A stretch of 64,000 bases of DNA from Lacinutrix mariniflava (GCF_001418015.1 NZ_LIQG01000026.1:62001-126000), one strand, 5' to 3'. Shown: positions 43,617-52,626, counted from the first letter of the stretch. Translations and numbers: made by a program. The notes: generated by a model not told the origin, from the sequence alone.

Positions 43617-44891
43617 TTAAAATAAATCGTCGCTAGTTATACTTTTTGTTCTTTTACTATAGTTTATTGATCGCTTAACAAAGAAATCTCCATGTTTAGT
43701 TCCAATGATTTCGTCGTCAAACCATTCGGTTTGGGCAATTAATTTTTCGTCTACTTCAAATACTTTTTCAATTCCTATACTTTCTAAAGAGTTATTAAAA
43801 CGATTTTTAATAAATTCATTTATAACATCTTTTGGTAAGAAATCTAATTCTCCAGCCTCAAAAATCCAGTCTATAATATCACTTTCAGACTGAAATGCTT
43901 CTTTACACAAATCTTGTACTTGAGTTGCGTGCGCTGCATCAAACCAAGTTGGATTTTCGTCTTTAATTATTTTAAGTATATCAATACCAAAATCACCATG
44001 TATTTGTTCTTCTTTAGAAGTTGCTTCCACTACATTAGACACACCTTTAAGCATGTTCTTATGCTTATTAAAAGCCATAATTATTAAAAACTGAGAGAAA
44101 AGAGACACATGCTCTATAAATAAAGAGAATAATAAAATAGATTCTGAAAACTCTTTATTGTCTTCACTTTTCGAATTTTTTAATGCAATCTCTAAATACT
44201 GCACGCGACGCATTATTACAGGCTTCTTTTTTAAGTTTTTAAACTCATTGTTTAAACCTAAAATTTCCAATAGATGTGAATAGGCATCATGATGTCTTAC
44301 TTCACTTTCTGCAAAAGTTGCGCCTACAGATCCAATTTCTGGCTTAGGCATTTTGTTATACAAATCTCCCCAAAAACTTTTAACTGCAACTTCAATTTGC
44401 GAAATAGCTAGCATTGTGTTTTTAATAGCATTTTGCTCTACTATAGTTAATCTTGTTTTAAAATCTTGTATATCACTTGTAAAGTTGAATTCTGAATGAA
44501 TCCAGTACGAATGTCTAATAGCATCTACATACTCATTAAGTGCTGGATACTCGTAAGGTTTTAGGTTTATTCGCTTTTCAAAAATATTTGTTTTTCTATT
44601 TCTAGTTTGCTCATCTCTATATAAGATATAAGCCTTAGCCACATCGTGAAATGCACTTTCCATTAACTTCTCTTCAACAAGATCTTGCACTTGTTCTACA
44701 GTTGGTAAGTATTGGTTATCTATTTCCTTTCTTCCTACTAACGTACTTAAAACGTTTGAAGAAATTTCTTGCGCATCCTCTTTAGTTCCATTTCCGACAG
44801 AAAGCATTGCCTTTTCAATAGCATTAGAGATTTTATTTAAAACAAAAGGGCTTGTTTCGTAATCTCTTTTTATAATTTGTGTAATCTCCAT
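43617..44891 (-). CDS. nrdB: Ribonucleotide reductase small subunit with N-terminal ATP-cone
   Basis: 424 aa from the preferred ATG. Residues about 1-95 are an ATP-cone (QIIKRDYETSPFVLNKISNA ... VAKAYILYRDEQTRNR), normally on NrdA. The ferritin-like domain follows, with metal-ligand motifs SEVRHHDAYSH and KEEQIHGDFG. Cone-on-NrdB enzymes are known from Leeuwenhoekiella and Flavobacterium, where the subunit is a class Id dimanganese protein whose oligomerisation is set by dATP/ATP; this one probably behaves alike. A longer start at 44942 is possible, but adds 17 residues not expected in a cone and overlaps an inverted repeat. Confidence 0.93.
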   Translation of the reverse strand: MEITQIIKRDYETSPFVLNKISNAIEKAMLSVGNGTKEDAQEISSNVLSTLVGRKEIDNQYLPTVEQVQDLVEEKLMESAFHDVAKAYILYRDEQTRNRKTNIFEKRINLKPYEYPALNEYVDAIRHSYWIHSEFNFTSDIQDFKTRLTIVEQNAIKNTMLAISQIEVAVKSFWGDLYNKMPKPEIGSVGATFAESEVRHHDAYSHLLEILGLNNEFKNLKKKPVIMRRVQYLEIALKNSKSEDNKEFSESILLFSLFIEHVSLFSQFLIIMAFNKHKNMLKGVSNVVEATSKEEQIHGDFGIDILKIIKDENPTWFDAAHATQVQDLCKEAFQSESDIIDWIFEAGELDFLPKDVINEFIKNRFNNSLESIGIEKVFEVDEKLIAQTEWFDDEIIGTKHGDFFVKRSINYSKRTKSITSDDLF

Positions 44892-44914
44892 ATTTCTTGT
44901 ATTAATAGCTAAAG

Positions 44915-44937
44915 TGACACGAGAACGCTTAGTGTCA
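44915..44937. promoter_or_regulatory. Inverted repeat in the nrdB leader
   Basis: TGACAC and GTGTCA separated by 11 bases. Possible operator or leader hairpin. Its 23-bp span does not fit the 16-bp NrdR box. Confidence 0.3.
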
Positions 44938-44942
44938 TTCAA

Positions 44943-45448
44943 TATTATTTGTTAATCTATAAAAACGGTTTAAAATTTCCCTTTTTAAGGGAATAATGTG
45001 AGGTTTCTAAAAAGACGAATTTTCAGTTCTTATTTCTATTTAAGAACATAAAAAATGTACTCTTTTTAACCTCCACAAAGATTGCTATTTGTAGCTTAAA
45101 AAGAAAGGTCATTTTGCAAACGTTTTCAACAAGTTTTTAACAAAACGGTAAAGCCCTTTGTTTTAGGGAGTTCTTTCTAAAATTTATAACTAATTGTTTT
45201 TTAGTGAATTAAAATTAACTTAATCGCTTAGCAGCAGTGAAATAAGCATTCTTGATTTTTTTAAAATCACAAATATTCTATTATAAAATTCAATTAAAAT
45301 ATTGAATAATTTTTGAGTAAAGACGTTAATCGGTGATTTTGACAAATTAACGACTCAGCTGCTTTATAAAATTAAACCAAAAGCGCATTTTTTTGACGAA
45401 CAACGTCCAAAATTAGGATTCAAAAATACTAGAAGTGCTACTTTGTAA
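44943..45448. other. Intergenic region upstream of nrdB
   Basis: About 500 bases with no supportable gene. It contains a short stem CCCTT ttt AAGGG near 44980-44993, several TTTG/CAAA promoter-like pieces on the minus strand that may serve nrdB, and AT-rich sequence. The last 100 bases may hold more of the decayed gene that follows. Confidence 0.5.
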
Positions 45449-45720
45449 TTTCAAAAAAAAATAAATTCAAAATTCGCAAGTATTTTACTTACAGATAAGG
45501 GTATTAACAGAGAAGATTCTGCAAAAAGAAAAGAAATTAATAAAAAAGAAAATCTGTTGGCATCGACGCAACCTTGCAACGTTTAGAATATTTCTCTAAA
45601 AACTACAACCACGCTTACAAAATTAATAATGAAGACTTAGACAAGAACGATAAGCCGATTGGTAAAAAAGCGAATATAGAAATCACGATTCAAGAAATTT
45701 ATGATTTAAAAACAGGGTAG
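45449..45720 (+). pseudogene. Relic of a LytS-type sensor histidine kinase (C-terminal ATPase part)
   Basis: Two adjoining frames give a broken ATPase tail. Frame A (45449 to about 45547) reads KFASILLTDKGINREDSAKR, like the N2 box DNGIGRExS of LytS-family kinases. Frame B (about 45544-45720) reads KSVGIDATLQRLEYFSKNYN and ends GKKANIEITIQEIYDLKTG, like the G box and last strand. A frame shift sits in an A-rich run around 45543-45552. No start or dimerisation domain remains. Family call is inference from short motifs. Confidence 0.5.
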
Positions 45721-45723
45721 AAT

Positions 45724-46290
45724 CTATTTCATGGTAGCAGCAACTTTCTCTAATTCAGAATACCAATCTTCGCCAAATTTTCTAATCAATGCTTCTTTTA
45801 CAAACTTGTAAACGGGAACCTGAAGCTCTTTACCCAAACTACAAGCATCGTCACAAATTTCCCATTTATCATAATTAACAGCAGAAAACTCGGTATAATC
45901 CCTTACTCTAATTGGATATAAATGACATGATACTGGTTTTTTCCATGATATCTCGCCTTGATTATACGCTTCTTCGATAGCACATAATGCTGTCTTCTTT
46001 TCATCGAAAATAACATACGCACAATCTGCTCCATTAATTAATGGTGTTTCTAATTCATCGAAATCTGCTACTATAGAAGTTCCTTGAGCTTCGATAGCAT
46101 CAATTCCTTCTTGCCTTAAAAACGGCTTTACTTTTGGATAAATATCTTTAAGAATTTGCGCTTCCTCTACTGTTAGAGGCGCACCTGCATCTCCATCAAT
46201 ACAACATGCACCTTTACATGCCGAAAGATTACACACAAAATCGTTTTCTATAATAGACTCTGAAACTATTGTTTTTCCTAATTGAAACAT
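45724..46290 (-). CDS. DUF3109 family cysteine-cluster protein, 188 aa
   Basis: Cys-rich soluble protein: CNLSACKGACC near residue 20-30, then GADCAYV, TALCAIEEAY, KPVSCHLYPIRV and EICDDACSLGKE. The spacing matches DUF3109/YkgJ-type proteins thought to bind zinc or an iron-sulfur cluster. Function unknown. Monocistronic; its 3' end is 3 bases from the kinase relic on the other strand. Confidence 0.85.
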   Translation of the reverse strand: MFQLGKTIVSESIIENDFVCNLSACKGACCIDGDAGAPLTVEEAQILKDIYPKVKPFLRQEGIDAIEAQGTSIVADFDELETPLINGADCAYVIFDEKKTALCAIEEAYNQGEISWKKPVSCHLYPIRVRDYTEFSAVNYDKWEICDDACSLGKELQVPVYKFVKEALIRKFGEDWYSELEKVAATMK

Positions 46291-46372
46291 ACTTAATATA
46301 AACTCGAATAGAATACAAATATACCACGAAATTATTCAATGTTTAGATAATAAATTTAACATCAAATTAATA

Positions 46373-46402
46373 TTGACAATCTGTTATTAAGAAGTACTTT
46401 TG
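46373..46402 (+). promoter_or_regulatory. Promoter of the marC operon
   Basis: -33 TTG (46373-46375), 19-base spacer, -7 TACTTTTG (46395-46402); ATG 24 bases on. Confidence 0.7.
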
Positions 46403-46425
46403 CCGAAAATTTAAGAAACTGAGTT

Positions 46426-47007
46426 ATGAATTTCGATTTCAAAGAAATATTTACAGTATTTATGGTCCTATTTGCCGTAATAGATATTATTGGTAACATT
46501 CCAATTATCATAGACTTACGCAAAAAAGCTGGACATATACAAAGTGAAAAAGCTTCAATTATTGCCGGAGTAATATTAATTGCCTTTTTATTTTTAGGAA
46601 AAAGCATATTAAACCTTATTGGTATCGATGTAAGCTCTTTTGCTGTGGCTGGTTCTTTTATCTTATTTTTTATTGCACTAGAAATGATTTTAGGTATCAC
46701 ATTATATAAAGAAGAAGACACAAACCCAATGACGGCTTCTGTATTTCCTTTAGCTTTTCCATTAATTGCGGGTCCAGGAAGTTTAACAACATTATTATCG
46801 CTTAGAGCAGAATACGAAATAAGCAATATTATTATTGCTGTATTAATGAATGTCGTTTTAATTTATATTGTACTAAAAACATCTAGCAGAATTGAACGCT
46901 TTATAGGACAAAACGGAATAAGCATTATTAGAAAAGTATTTGGTGTTATATTATTAGCCATCTCAATTAAACTATTTGCTCACAACGTTAAAATTCTTTT
47001 TGCTTAG
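46426..47007 (+). CDS. MarC family integral membrane protein
   Basis: 193 aa, six membrane spans. FAVIDIIGNIPIIIDL and the second half VFPLAFPLIAGPGSLTTLLSL are the MarC/UPF0056 repeats. Once thought linked to antibiotic resistance; real function unknown. First of three close genes on the plus strand. Confidence 0.88.
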   Translation: MNFDFKEIFTVFMVLFAVIDIIGNIPIIIDLRKKAGHIQSEKASIIAGVILIAFLFLGKSILNLIGIDVSSFAVAGSFILFFIALEMILGITLYKEEDTNPMTASVFPLAFPLIAGPGSLTTLLSLRAEYEISNIIIAVLMNVVLIYIVLKTSSRIERFIGQNGISIIRKVFGVILLAISIKLFAHNVKILFA

Positions 47008-47016
47008 ATTTGTACT

Positions 47017-47214
47017 ATGAAAATATTCACACTTATACTCAATATTATCGCTGTTGTATTAATAATTTACAATGCAACTAAACTAGATTTTAAAGAACCA
47101 TTCCAAGGAGAAAGCATGATTGCGGCAATCACAATTTTAGCATCTCTTTGCGCTATATTATTACTTCAAGTATTACGTATTTCTAAAAAAATAGAAGAAA
47201 AAAGCAAAGGATAA
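47017..47214 (+). CDS. Small two-span membrane protein, 65 aa
   Basis: Two hydrophobic segments (IFTLILNIIAVVLIIYNATKL and MIAAITILASLCAILLLQVL) and a Lys-rich tail. No function known. It is 9 bases after marC and overlaps the next ATG by one base, so it is part of the operon. Confidence 0.75.
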   Translation: MKIFTLILNIIAVVLIIYNATKLDFKEPFQGESMIAAITILASLCAILLLQVLRISKKIEEKSKG

Positions 47215-47822
47215 TGTTAGACACTTTAATTATTGGAGGTGGAGCAGCTGGTTTATCTTGCGCCTTAGTTTTAGGTTCTGGATTAAAAAAACCGTTTGCA
47301 GAAGGCAAAGAAGTTGCTATTATTACGCACCAAAAAGCATCTCACTTGCATAACGCTCTATTTAATAACGTATTAGGCTTGAAATCTGGCACTTTAGGCA
47401 AAAATATTCTAACTGATGGTACACAGCAGTTAACTGATCTATATCCTGAAGTTCTTCAAATTGAAAATGAAAAAGTAAACGAAATTTCTAAAACAGATAA
47501 AGGCTTTTTAGTCACTACAAACAAAAAAGCATACAACACCAAACGCGTAGTTATTGCAGTTGGCTACACTAACTTGTTAAACATTGAAGGTTTAGAAAGT
47601 TATATAAAACCACACCCAAGAGCAACTATCGAAAAAGATAGAATTTGGCTCGAAAATAAAGATCATTTAATTGAAGAAAACCTATATGTCGCTGGAACTC
47701 TTGCTGGTTGGAGAAGTCAATTTGCAATTGCTTCTGGCAGCGGAGCGCATGTTGCTACAGATATCTTAACACTTTGGAATAACGGAAAGCAAACTAAGGT
47801 TCACGATAAAACTAATCTGTAA
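47214..47822 (+). CDS. FAD-dependent pyridine nucleotide oxidoreductase-like protein, 202 aa
   Basis: N-terminal dinucleotide-binding motif IIGGGAAGLSCALVLGSG, a middle VVIAVGYTNLL strand and a C-terminal NLYVAGTLAGWRSQFAIASGSG, the FAD-site motif of thioredoxin-reductase-like proteins. At about 200 residues it lacks a full NADPH domain and the CxxC pair, so it is a short relative of uncertain reaction. Third gene of the marC operon; overlaps the convergent S41 protease gene by 11 bases. Confidence 0.82.
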   Translation: MLDTLIIGGGAAGLSCALVLGSGLKKPFAEGKEVAIITHQKASHLHNALFNNVLGLKSGTLGKNILTDGTQQLTDLYPEVLQIENEKVNEISKTDKGFLVTTNKKAYNTKRVVIAVGYTNLLNIEGLESYIKPHPRATIEKDRIWLENKDHLIEENLYVAGTLAGWRSQFAIASGSGAHVATDILTLWNNGKQTKVHDKTNL

Positions 47823-49413
47823 ACTCTTTATTTAAACTTAAGTTTATAACTTCATTAATCATAATATCTCCCTGATTTAAAACCTCTTCGTAAGCACCAT
47901 ATCCAAAAAGCTGATCTGCCAATGCAGCCTTAAGATATTGTTTCACCTCTTCTTTATAGGTAATAAAAACAATGTTAGTATTTCGTTTTTCATTTAAATA
48001 ATCTTGAAAATCCAAAACAACTTCATCTTCAATTTCATAATTAATTAAAAAATCTTCTTTAGAAATATCTTCAAAAACAGTTCTATCTTTTTCCAATTGC
48101 TCGAAAGTAAAATTACCAACAAATCCGCGACGTTGTAAATAAGTTATAGTCTCATTCTGCATCCCTTCATCTAAAGGCACAAAGACATCAGGAATTATTC
48201 CTCCTCCTCCATAAACCACTTTTCCTTTTGGAGTCGTAAATTTTAAAGAGTCTGCAATTTCAATTTTTTCAGGATCGAGCAACTCTCCACTATTTATTCT
48301 AGAATAATAATCATCAAAATAATCACTATTTCCTTTCTTATAAGAACGTTGAATTGATCGACCTGTAGGAGTATAATAACGAGAAACAGTTAATCTTACA
48401 GCGCTTCCATCTCCTAATTGCATTTCGCGCTGTACCAAACCCTTACCATAAGAACGACGCCCAACAATAGTACCCTTGTCATTATCCTGCAAAGCTCCCG
48501 CCACAATTTCGCTAGCCGACGCAGAATTCTCGTCTATTAGAACATAAACATGGCCTTTCTCAAAAGAACCCTTACGCGTTGCAAAACTTTCTTCTATTTC
48601 ACCTCTTTTATTTTTTGTAAAAAGAATAAGCTTGTCGTCTTCTAAAAACTCATCAACAATACGCTCGGCGATACCTAAAAAACCACCTGGATTCCCTCTT
48701 AAATCCAGTGCCACTTCCGTAGCTCCAGCTTTCTCAAGTTTAGTTAAAGCTTTTTTAAATTCTTTATATGTAGATTCTGCAAAACGATTAATTTTTATAT
48801 AACCTAAAGATTCAGTTAACATATAAGACGCATCTACACTTACAATTGGAATATCTCCTCTAGTTACTTTAAATTTCAAAGGCTTTTCCTCTCCTTTTCT
48901 TACAACCTCTAGAGTAACATCTGTATTTTTTTTGCCCTTTAGCTTTTTAGCCAAATCACCATTTGTTAAATCCCTTCCAAACAACGAATCTCCATCTGCA
49001 GTAATTATTCTATCTCCACCTTTTAATCCAGCACGCTCGCTAGGACCATTTTCTATAGCTCTAATTACAGTAATAGTATCTTTAAATGTATAAAAACTAA
49101 TACCAATACCTACAAAATCACCTTTCATATTCTCGGTAACACTTTGCATATCTTCTTTTGAAATGTAAACAGAATGTGGATCGAGATTGTCTAAAATTCC
49201 ATTAACCGTCACATCTACAATGCTATCCGTATTTACATCTTCAACATAATCATGGTCGATGTAATCTATAAGCCTATTAAGTTTATCTTTTTTACTATTA
49301 GATGTAAAAAGACTATCAGATTTATCGTTAAAATCTAAAGAACCACCAATAAAAATACCAACCGCAATTGCAGCTCCTAAAAGTAAAGGCAGATATTTAG
49401 TTTTTAATTTCAT
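47812..49413 (-). CDS. S41-family C-terminal processing peptidase
   Basis: 533 aa with an N-terminal membrane/signal segment (LLLGAAIAVGIFIGG). A PDZ domain (about 85-175: PSERAGLKGGDRIITADGDS) binds the substrate tail; the catalytic domain has DENSASASEIVAGALQDN (Ser) and GRRSYGKGLVQ (Lys dyad). An extra C-terminal helical region (about 410-533) is typical of Bacteroidota forms. Periplasmic protein processing or degradation. Second gene after the dCMP deaminase gene (14-base gap). Confidence 0.93.
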   Translation of the reverse strand: MKLKTKYLPLLLGAAIAVGIFIGGSLDFNDKSDSLFTSNSKKDKLNRLIDYIDHDYVEDVNTDSIVDVTVNGILDNLDPHSVYISKEDMQSVTENMKGDFVGIGISFYTFKDTITVIRAIENGPSERAGLKGGDRIITADGDSLFGRDLTNGDLAKKLKGKKNTDVTLEVVRKGEEKPLKFKVTRGDIPIVSVDASYMLTESLGYIKINRFAESTYKEFKKALTKLEKAGATEVALDLRGNPGGFLGIAERIVDEFLEDDKLILFTKNKRGEIEESFATRKGSFEKGHVYVLIDENSASASEIVAGALQDNDKGTIVGRRSYGKGLVQREMQLGDGSAVRLTVSRYYTPTGRSIQRSYKKGNSDYFDDYYSRINSGELLDPEKIEIADSLKFTTPKGKVVYGGGGIIPDVFVPLDEGMQNETITYLQRRGFVGNFTFEQLEKDRTVFEDISKEDFLINYEIEDEVVLDFQDYLNEKRNTNIVFITYKEEVKQYLKAALADQLFGYGAYEEVLNQGDIMINEVINLSLNKEFTD

Positions 49414-49427
49414 TGAGAATACTCTTA

Positions 49428-49865
49428 TTACGCGGTTAAATCTTCAATTTTTACAATTTCGATACCTGCTTTTTCTAAAAACCTTAAACCAGAATCGTCT
49501 TTATATCCTTCTTTATAAACGACACGAACTATACCAGCTTGGTGTATTAGCTTACTACATTCTTTACAAGGTGATAATGTTATATATAAAGTAGCACCTT
49601 TACAAGACTGTGTGGAGGATGCTACTTTTAAAATAGCATTTGCTTCGGCATGTAAAACGTACCATTTTGTATAACCTTCATCATCTTCGCAATAGTTTTC
49701 GAAACCAGTGGGCGTTCCATTAAACCCATCGCTAATAATCATACGCCCTTTTACAATTAATGCACCAACCTGCTTACGTTCACAGTGAGACAACTTCCCC
49801 CACTCTTTAGCGATTCTTAAATAAGCTTTATCGTATTTCTCTTGTTTATTCTTTGACATATTCAC
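49428..49865 (-). CDS. Deoxycytidylate (dCMP) deaminase, ComEB-like
   Basis: 145 aa. Zinc deaminase motifs HAEANAI and PCKECSKL. The long insert GFNGTPTGFENYCEDDEGYT between the first strands, with an extra zinc-type Cys, is typical of dCMP deaminases and not of TadA. Converts dCMP to dUMP for dTMP synthesis. Upstream gene of a two-gene unit with the S41 protease. Confidence 0.9.
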   Translation of the reverse strand: MNMSKNKQEKYDKAYLRIAKEWGKLSHCERKQVGALIVKGRMIISDGFNGTPTGFENYCEDDEGYTKWYVLHAEANAILKVASSTQSCKGATLYITLSPCKECSKLIHQAGIVRVVYKEGYKDDSGLRFLEKAGIEIVKIEDLTA

Positions 49866-50034
49866 TTTTAGTCTTTCTGATTTTTTTTTAATACTAAAAT
49901 ACCTCAGGTTGATTCAGCTTAATATTAAATATAGAAAAGTGGTAATACACAATACACTACCAACAACGAAGATAGCGTGTTAGTATTTTAATTACAATTC
50001 TATTAATGAAGATTTATGAAAACTTTATCGTCTC

Positions 50035-50625
50035 TTACTTTAAAAAAGGGCTATTTATTAACATCGGAATTACTAAACCAACAACTATTGCAGACACCAC
50101 CATAATCCAATCGCGCTTGGTAAATCTAAAAACTGTTTGTGTAATGTAACCCAAGAACAAAATAATAAACACAATTATCACTTGAGCTAATTCGATTCCT
50201 AAAGCGAACTCTAAAAGAGTTAACAGCTTATTATCTTCTCCTCCAACTAACAACTTGAACTCTCTGGCGAATCCCAAACCATGCACTAAGCCAAAAAACA
50301 GGGTTGAAATAAAAAGTATACCAATTTTCTCTTTCTGAGCTCCTTTTCCTGAGGTAAACACATTAAATAGTGCCACAATTAAGATAGTAACAGGTATTAA
50401 AAACTCTACAAGGCTTCCCGAAATTTTTACAGCTCCATAAGTAGAGAGTATAAGTGATAATGTATGGCCAACAGTAAAAATTGTTACTAACATGAAAACG
50501 CGTTTCCAATCTTTAAATAAATAAGGAACGGTTAAAACTATTAAAAATAACACATGATCGTAAGCGTTAATATCTAGTACATGATTAATTCCGTACTGTA
50601 TGTTAAACCATAATTCTTGAAGCAT
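50035..50625 (-). CDS. HupE/UreJ-type membrane protein, 196 aa
   Basis: Starts MLQELWFNIQYGINHVLD; six or so membrane spans. NAYDHVLFLIVLTVPYLF, VGHTLSLILSTYG and FGLVHGLGFAREF carry the conserved Asp and His residues of HupE/UreJ proteins, often credited with nickel or cobalt transport. The ORF continues upstream to 50781, but that part is tRNA-Leu read as protein, so the ATG at 50625 is correct. Located about 80 bases after the tRNA with a terminator between. Confidence 0.85.
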   Translation of the reverse strand: MLQELWFNIQYGINHVLDINAYDHVLFLIVLTVPYLFKDWKRVFMLVTIFTVGHTLSLILSTYGAVKISGSLVEFLIPVTILIVALFNVFTSGKGAQKEKIGILFISTLFFGLVHGLGFAREFKLLVGGEDNKLLTLLEFALGIELAQVIIVFIILFLGYITQTVFRFTKRDWIMVVSAIVVGLVIPMLINSPFLK

Positions 50626-50668
50626 TGTAAATTTCTTTTTGGGTGTTGTAAATATATAATAAAAAGAG

Positions 50669-50698
50669 AAAAGCATCAACTTTAAAGTTGATGCTTTT
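50669..50698 (-). terminator. Terminator of tRNA-Leu
   Basis: 22-bp perfect palindrome GCATCAACTT-TAAAGTTGATGC (50673-50694) with A/T flanks. Confidence 0.75.
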
Positions 50699-50705
50699 GT
50701 TATTG

Positions 50706-50787
50706 TACTCAAAGTGGGAATCGAACCCACACTTCCGAAGAAATTGGATTTTGAATCCAACGCGTCTACCAATTCCGCCATTTGAGC
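50706..50787 (-). tRNA. tRNA-Leu (anticodon CAA)
   Basis: Minus-strand cloverleaf: acceptor GCTCAAA pairing with TTTGAGT, D-arm with GGTAGACGCG, anticodon loop TTCAAAA flanked by GGA/TCC, a long variable arm, and T-loop GGTTCGATTCC. 82 nt, long variable arm as in tRNA-Leu; CCA is not encoded. Upstream -7 element TATTTTTG at 50800-50807. Confidence 0.95.
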
Positions 50788-50799
50788 AATTTGAGATTA

Positions 50800-50807
50800 C
50801 AAAAATA
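50800..50807 (-). promoter_or_regulatory. -7 element of tRNA-Leu
   Basis: TATTTTTG on the minus strand, 13 bases before the mature 5' end. Confidence 0.5.
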
Positions 50808-50871
50808 TATCTTTTTTACGTAAACACCTTAAAAATACTAGTGATTATGCAATAGAAAAGAAAAAAAATTA

Positions 50872-50916
50872 TAAATTTGCACCTCATTAAAAATAACGTA
50901 GTGTTTTCCACTACTT
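50872..50916 (+). promoter_or_regulatory. prs promoter element and leader hairpin
   Basis: -7 TAAATTTG at 50872-50879, then a hairpin GTAGTG ttttc CACTAC (about 50899-50915) inside the 5' leader, ahead of the ATG at 50932. Confidence 0.45.
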
Positions 50917-50931
50917 TAAAACATTTTTACG

Positions 50932-51873
50932 ATGCCAAATACTAAGCCAGACGCAAAAATTTTTTCAATAACACAAAGTAAAGCTTTGGCCGAGAAAATT
51001 GCTGCCGCTTACGGAGTACAATTAGGTAACGTAATTACCTCGACTTATAGTGATGGTGAATTTCAACCATCTTACGAAGAGTCTATTCGTGGTACAAGAA
51101 TTTTCATAATTGGATCTACAAATCCAAGTTCGGAAAATTTAATGGAAATGTTATTAATGATTGATGCCGCAAAGCGTGCTTCTGCTAGACACATTACAGC
51201 AGTTTTACCATACTTTGGTTGGGCAAGACAAGACAGAAAAGACAAACCTAGAGTGCCAATTGCAGCAAAATTAGTTGCTAAAATGCTAGAAGTAGCAGGT
51301 GCTACTAGAATTATTACAATGGATTTACATGCAGATCAAATCCAAGGGTTCTTTGAAAAACCAGTAGATCATTTATTTGCATCCACTGTATTTTTACCTT
51401 ATCTAAAGGAATTAAATTTAGATAATTTAATGATTGCTTCTCCAGATATGGGAGGAAGTAAAAGAGCCTACGCCTATTCCAAAGCGCTAGAAAGCGATGT
51501 GGTAATATGTTATAAACAACGTGCTAAAGCTAATGTGATTTCACACATGGAATTAATTGGTGACGTAACAGGTAAAAATGTAGTTTTAGTAGATGATATG
51601 GTTGATACTGCTGGAACATTAACAAAAGCGGCCGATTTAATGATGGAGCGTGGTGCAATTAGTGTAAGAGCAATATGTACACATCCAATATTATCTGGTA
51701 GTGCTTACGAAAGAATAGAAAATTCTAAATTAGAGGAACTAATTGTAACAGATTCAATTCCACTAAAACAGGAAAGTAAAAAAATTAAAGTTATAAGTTG
51801 TGCAAATTTATTTGCAGAAGTAATGCACAATGTGCATTTTAACAAATCTATAAGCTCTAAATTTTTAATGTAA
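50932..51873 (+). CDS. prs: Ribose-phosphate pyrophosphokinase (PRPP synthase)
   Basis: 313 aa, normal length. Makes PRPP from ribose-5-phosphate and ATP for nucleotide, His and Trp synthesis. Visible: TYSDGEFQPSYEESIRG, YFGWARQDRKDKPRVPI (flexible loop), MDLHADQIQGFF, and the PRPP-binding loop VLVDDMVDTAGTLTKA. Followed 52 bases later by rplY, the usual order in this phylum. A small hairpin (GTAACCT ttt AGGTTAC, 51870-51886) overlaps its stop. Confidence 0.97.
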   Translation: MPNTKPDAKIFSITQSKALAEKIAAAYGVQLGNVITSTYSDGEFQPSYEESIRGTRIFIIGSTNPSSENLMEMLLMIDAAKRASARHITAVLPYFGWARQDRKDKPRVPIAAKLVAKMLEVAGATRIITMDLHADQIQGFFEKPVDHLFASTVFLPYLKELNLDNLMIASPDMGGSKRAYAYSKALESDVVICYKQRAKANVISHMELIGDVTGKNVVLVDDMVDTAGTLTKAADLMMERGAISVRAICTHPILSGSAYERIENSKLEELIVTDSIPLKQESKKIKVISCANLFAEVMHNVHFNKSISSKFLM

Positions 51874-51925
51874 CCTTTTAGGTTACCCAAATAAGTATAT
51901 TAATAATTAAATTTAAATAACAAAA

Positions 51926-52546
51926 ATGAAGTCAATTACAATCAACGGATCTCAAAGAGAAAGCGTGGGCGGCAAAGCAACAAAAGCCTTACGTAATGCT
52001 GGTCAGGTTCCTTGCGTATTATACGGAGGAGACAAATCAGTACATTTTTCAGCAGCTGAATTAGCATTCTCTAAATTGGTTTACACACCTAATGCGCATA
52101 CAGTTGTAATCGAATTAGAAGGTGGAGACACTTTTAATGCTATTTTACAAGACATCCAATTTCACCCAGTTACAGATAGAATTCTACACGTAGATTTCTA
52201 CCAAGTATTCGAGGATAAAGAAATTACAATGGATATTCCAGTAAATTATGTTGGAAACCCAAGAGGTGTACGTAATGGTGGTGTTTTACGTAAAAACAAA
52301 CGTAGCTTAAGAGTTAAAGCTTTACCAGGAAATTTACCAGATTTTATCGATGCAAACATTGAAGGTCTTAAAATTGGTAACAAACTATATATTACTGCAT
52401 TAGAAAATGAGGCATATTCATTTATGCACCCAGATAATACAGTAGTTTGTTTAGTAAGACGTTCTAGAGCGGCAGTTACTGAAGATGAGGATGAAGAAGA
52501 AGAAGGAGCTGAAGGAGAAACTCCAGAAGAAGCAGCAGCAGAATAA
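51926..52546 (+). CDS. rplY: 50S ribosomal protein L25 (Ctc form)
   Basis: 206 aa. N-terminal L25 domain binding 5S rRNA ([20 protein letters not shown]), then the Ctc-type C-domain (about 95-180), ending in a low-complexity acidic Glu/Ala tail common in Bacteroidota. Lies between prs and pth, the typical context. Confidence 0.95.
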   Translation: MKSITINGSQRESVGGKATKALRNAGQVPCVLYGGDKSVHFSAAELAFSKLVYTPNAHTVVIELEGGDTFNAILQDIQFHPVTDRILHVDFYQVFEDKEITMDIPVNYVGNPRGVRNGGVLRKNKRSLRVKALPGNLPDFIDANIEGLKIGNKLYITALENEAYSFMHPDNTVVCLVRRSRAAVTEDEDEEEEGAEGETPEEAAAE

Positions 52547-52570
52547 ATACTACATTCTATAAATATTATT

Positions 52571-52602
52571 AAAGCATTCTGATTTATTCAGGATGCTTTT
52601 TT
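52571..52602 (+). terminator. Terminator of prs-rplY
   Basis: AAAGCATtCTGA / TCAGgATGCTTT stem, then T-rich tail. Confidence 0.8.
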
Positions 52603-52626
52603 ATTTTTACAAAAACAATTCTACTC

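Noticed and set aside
44915-44937. NrdR box before nrdB
   Set aside because: The span is 23 bases with a non-AT centre; NrdR boxes are 16-base ACAC...GTGT palindromes, usually paired.
46357-46374. TAACATC-aaat-TAATATT before marC as a Pho box
   Set aside because: Distance to TTTG is 31, not 29, and a normal -33 TTG with 19-base spacing explains the promoter.
46362-46826. 154-codon ORF on the minus strand
   Set aside because: Antisense to marC and over its promoter.
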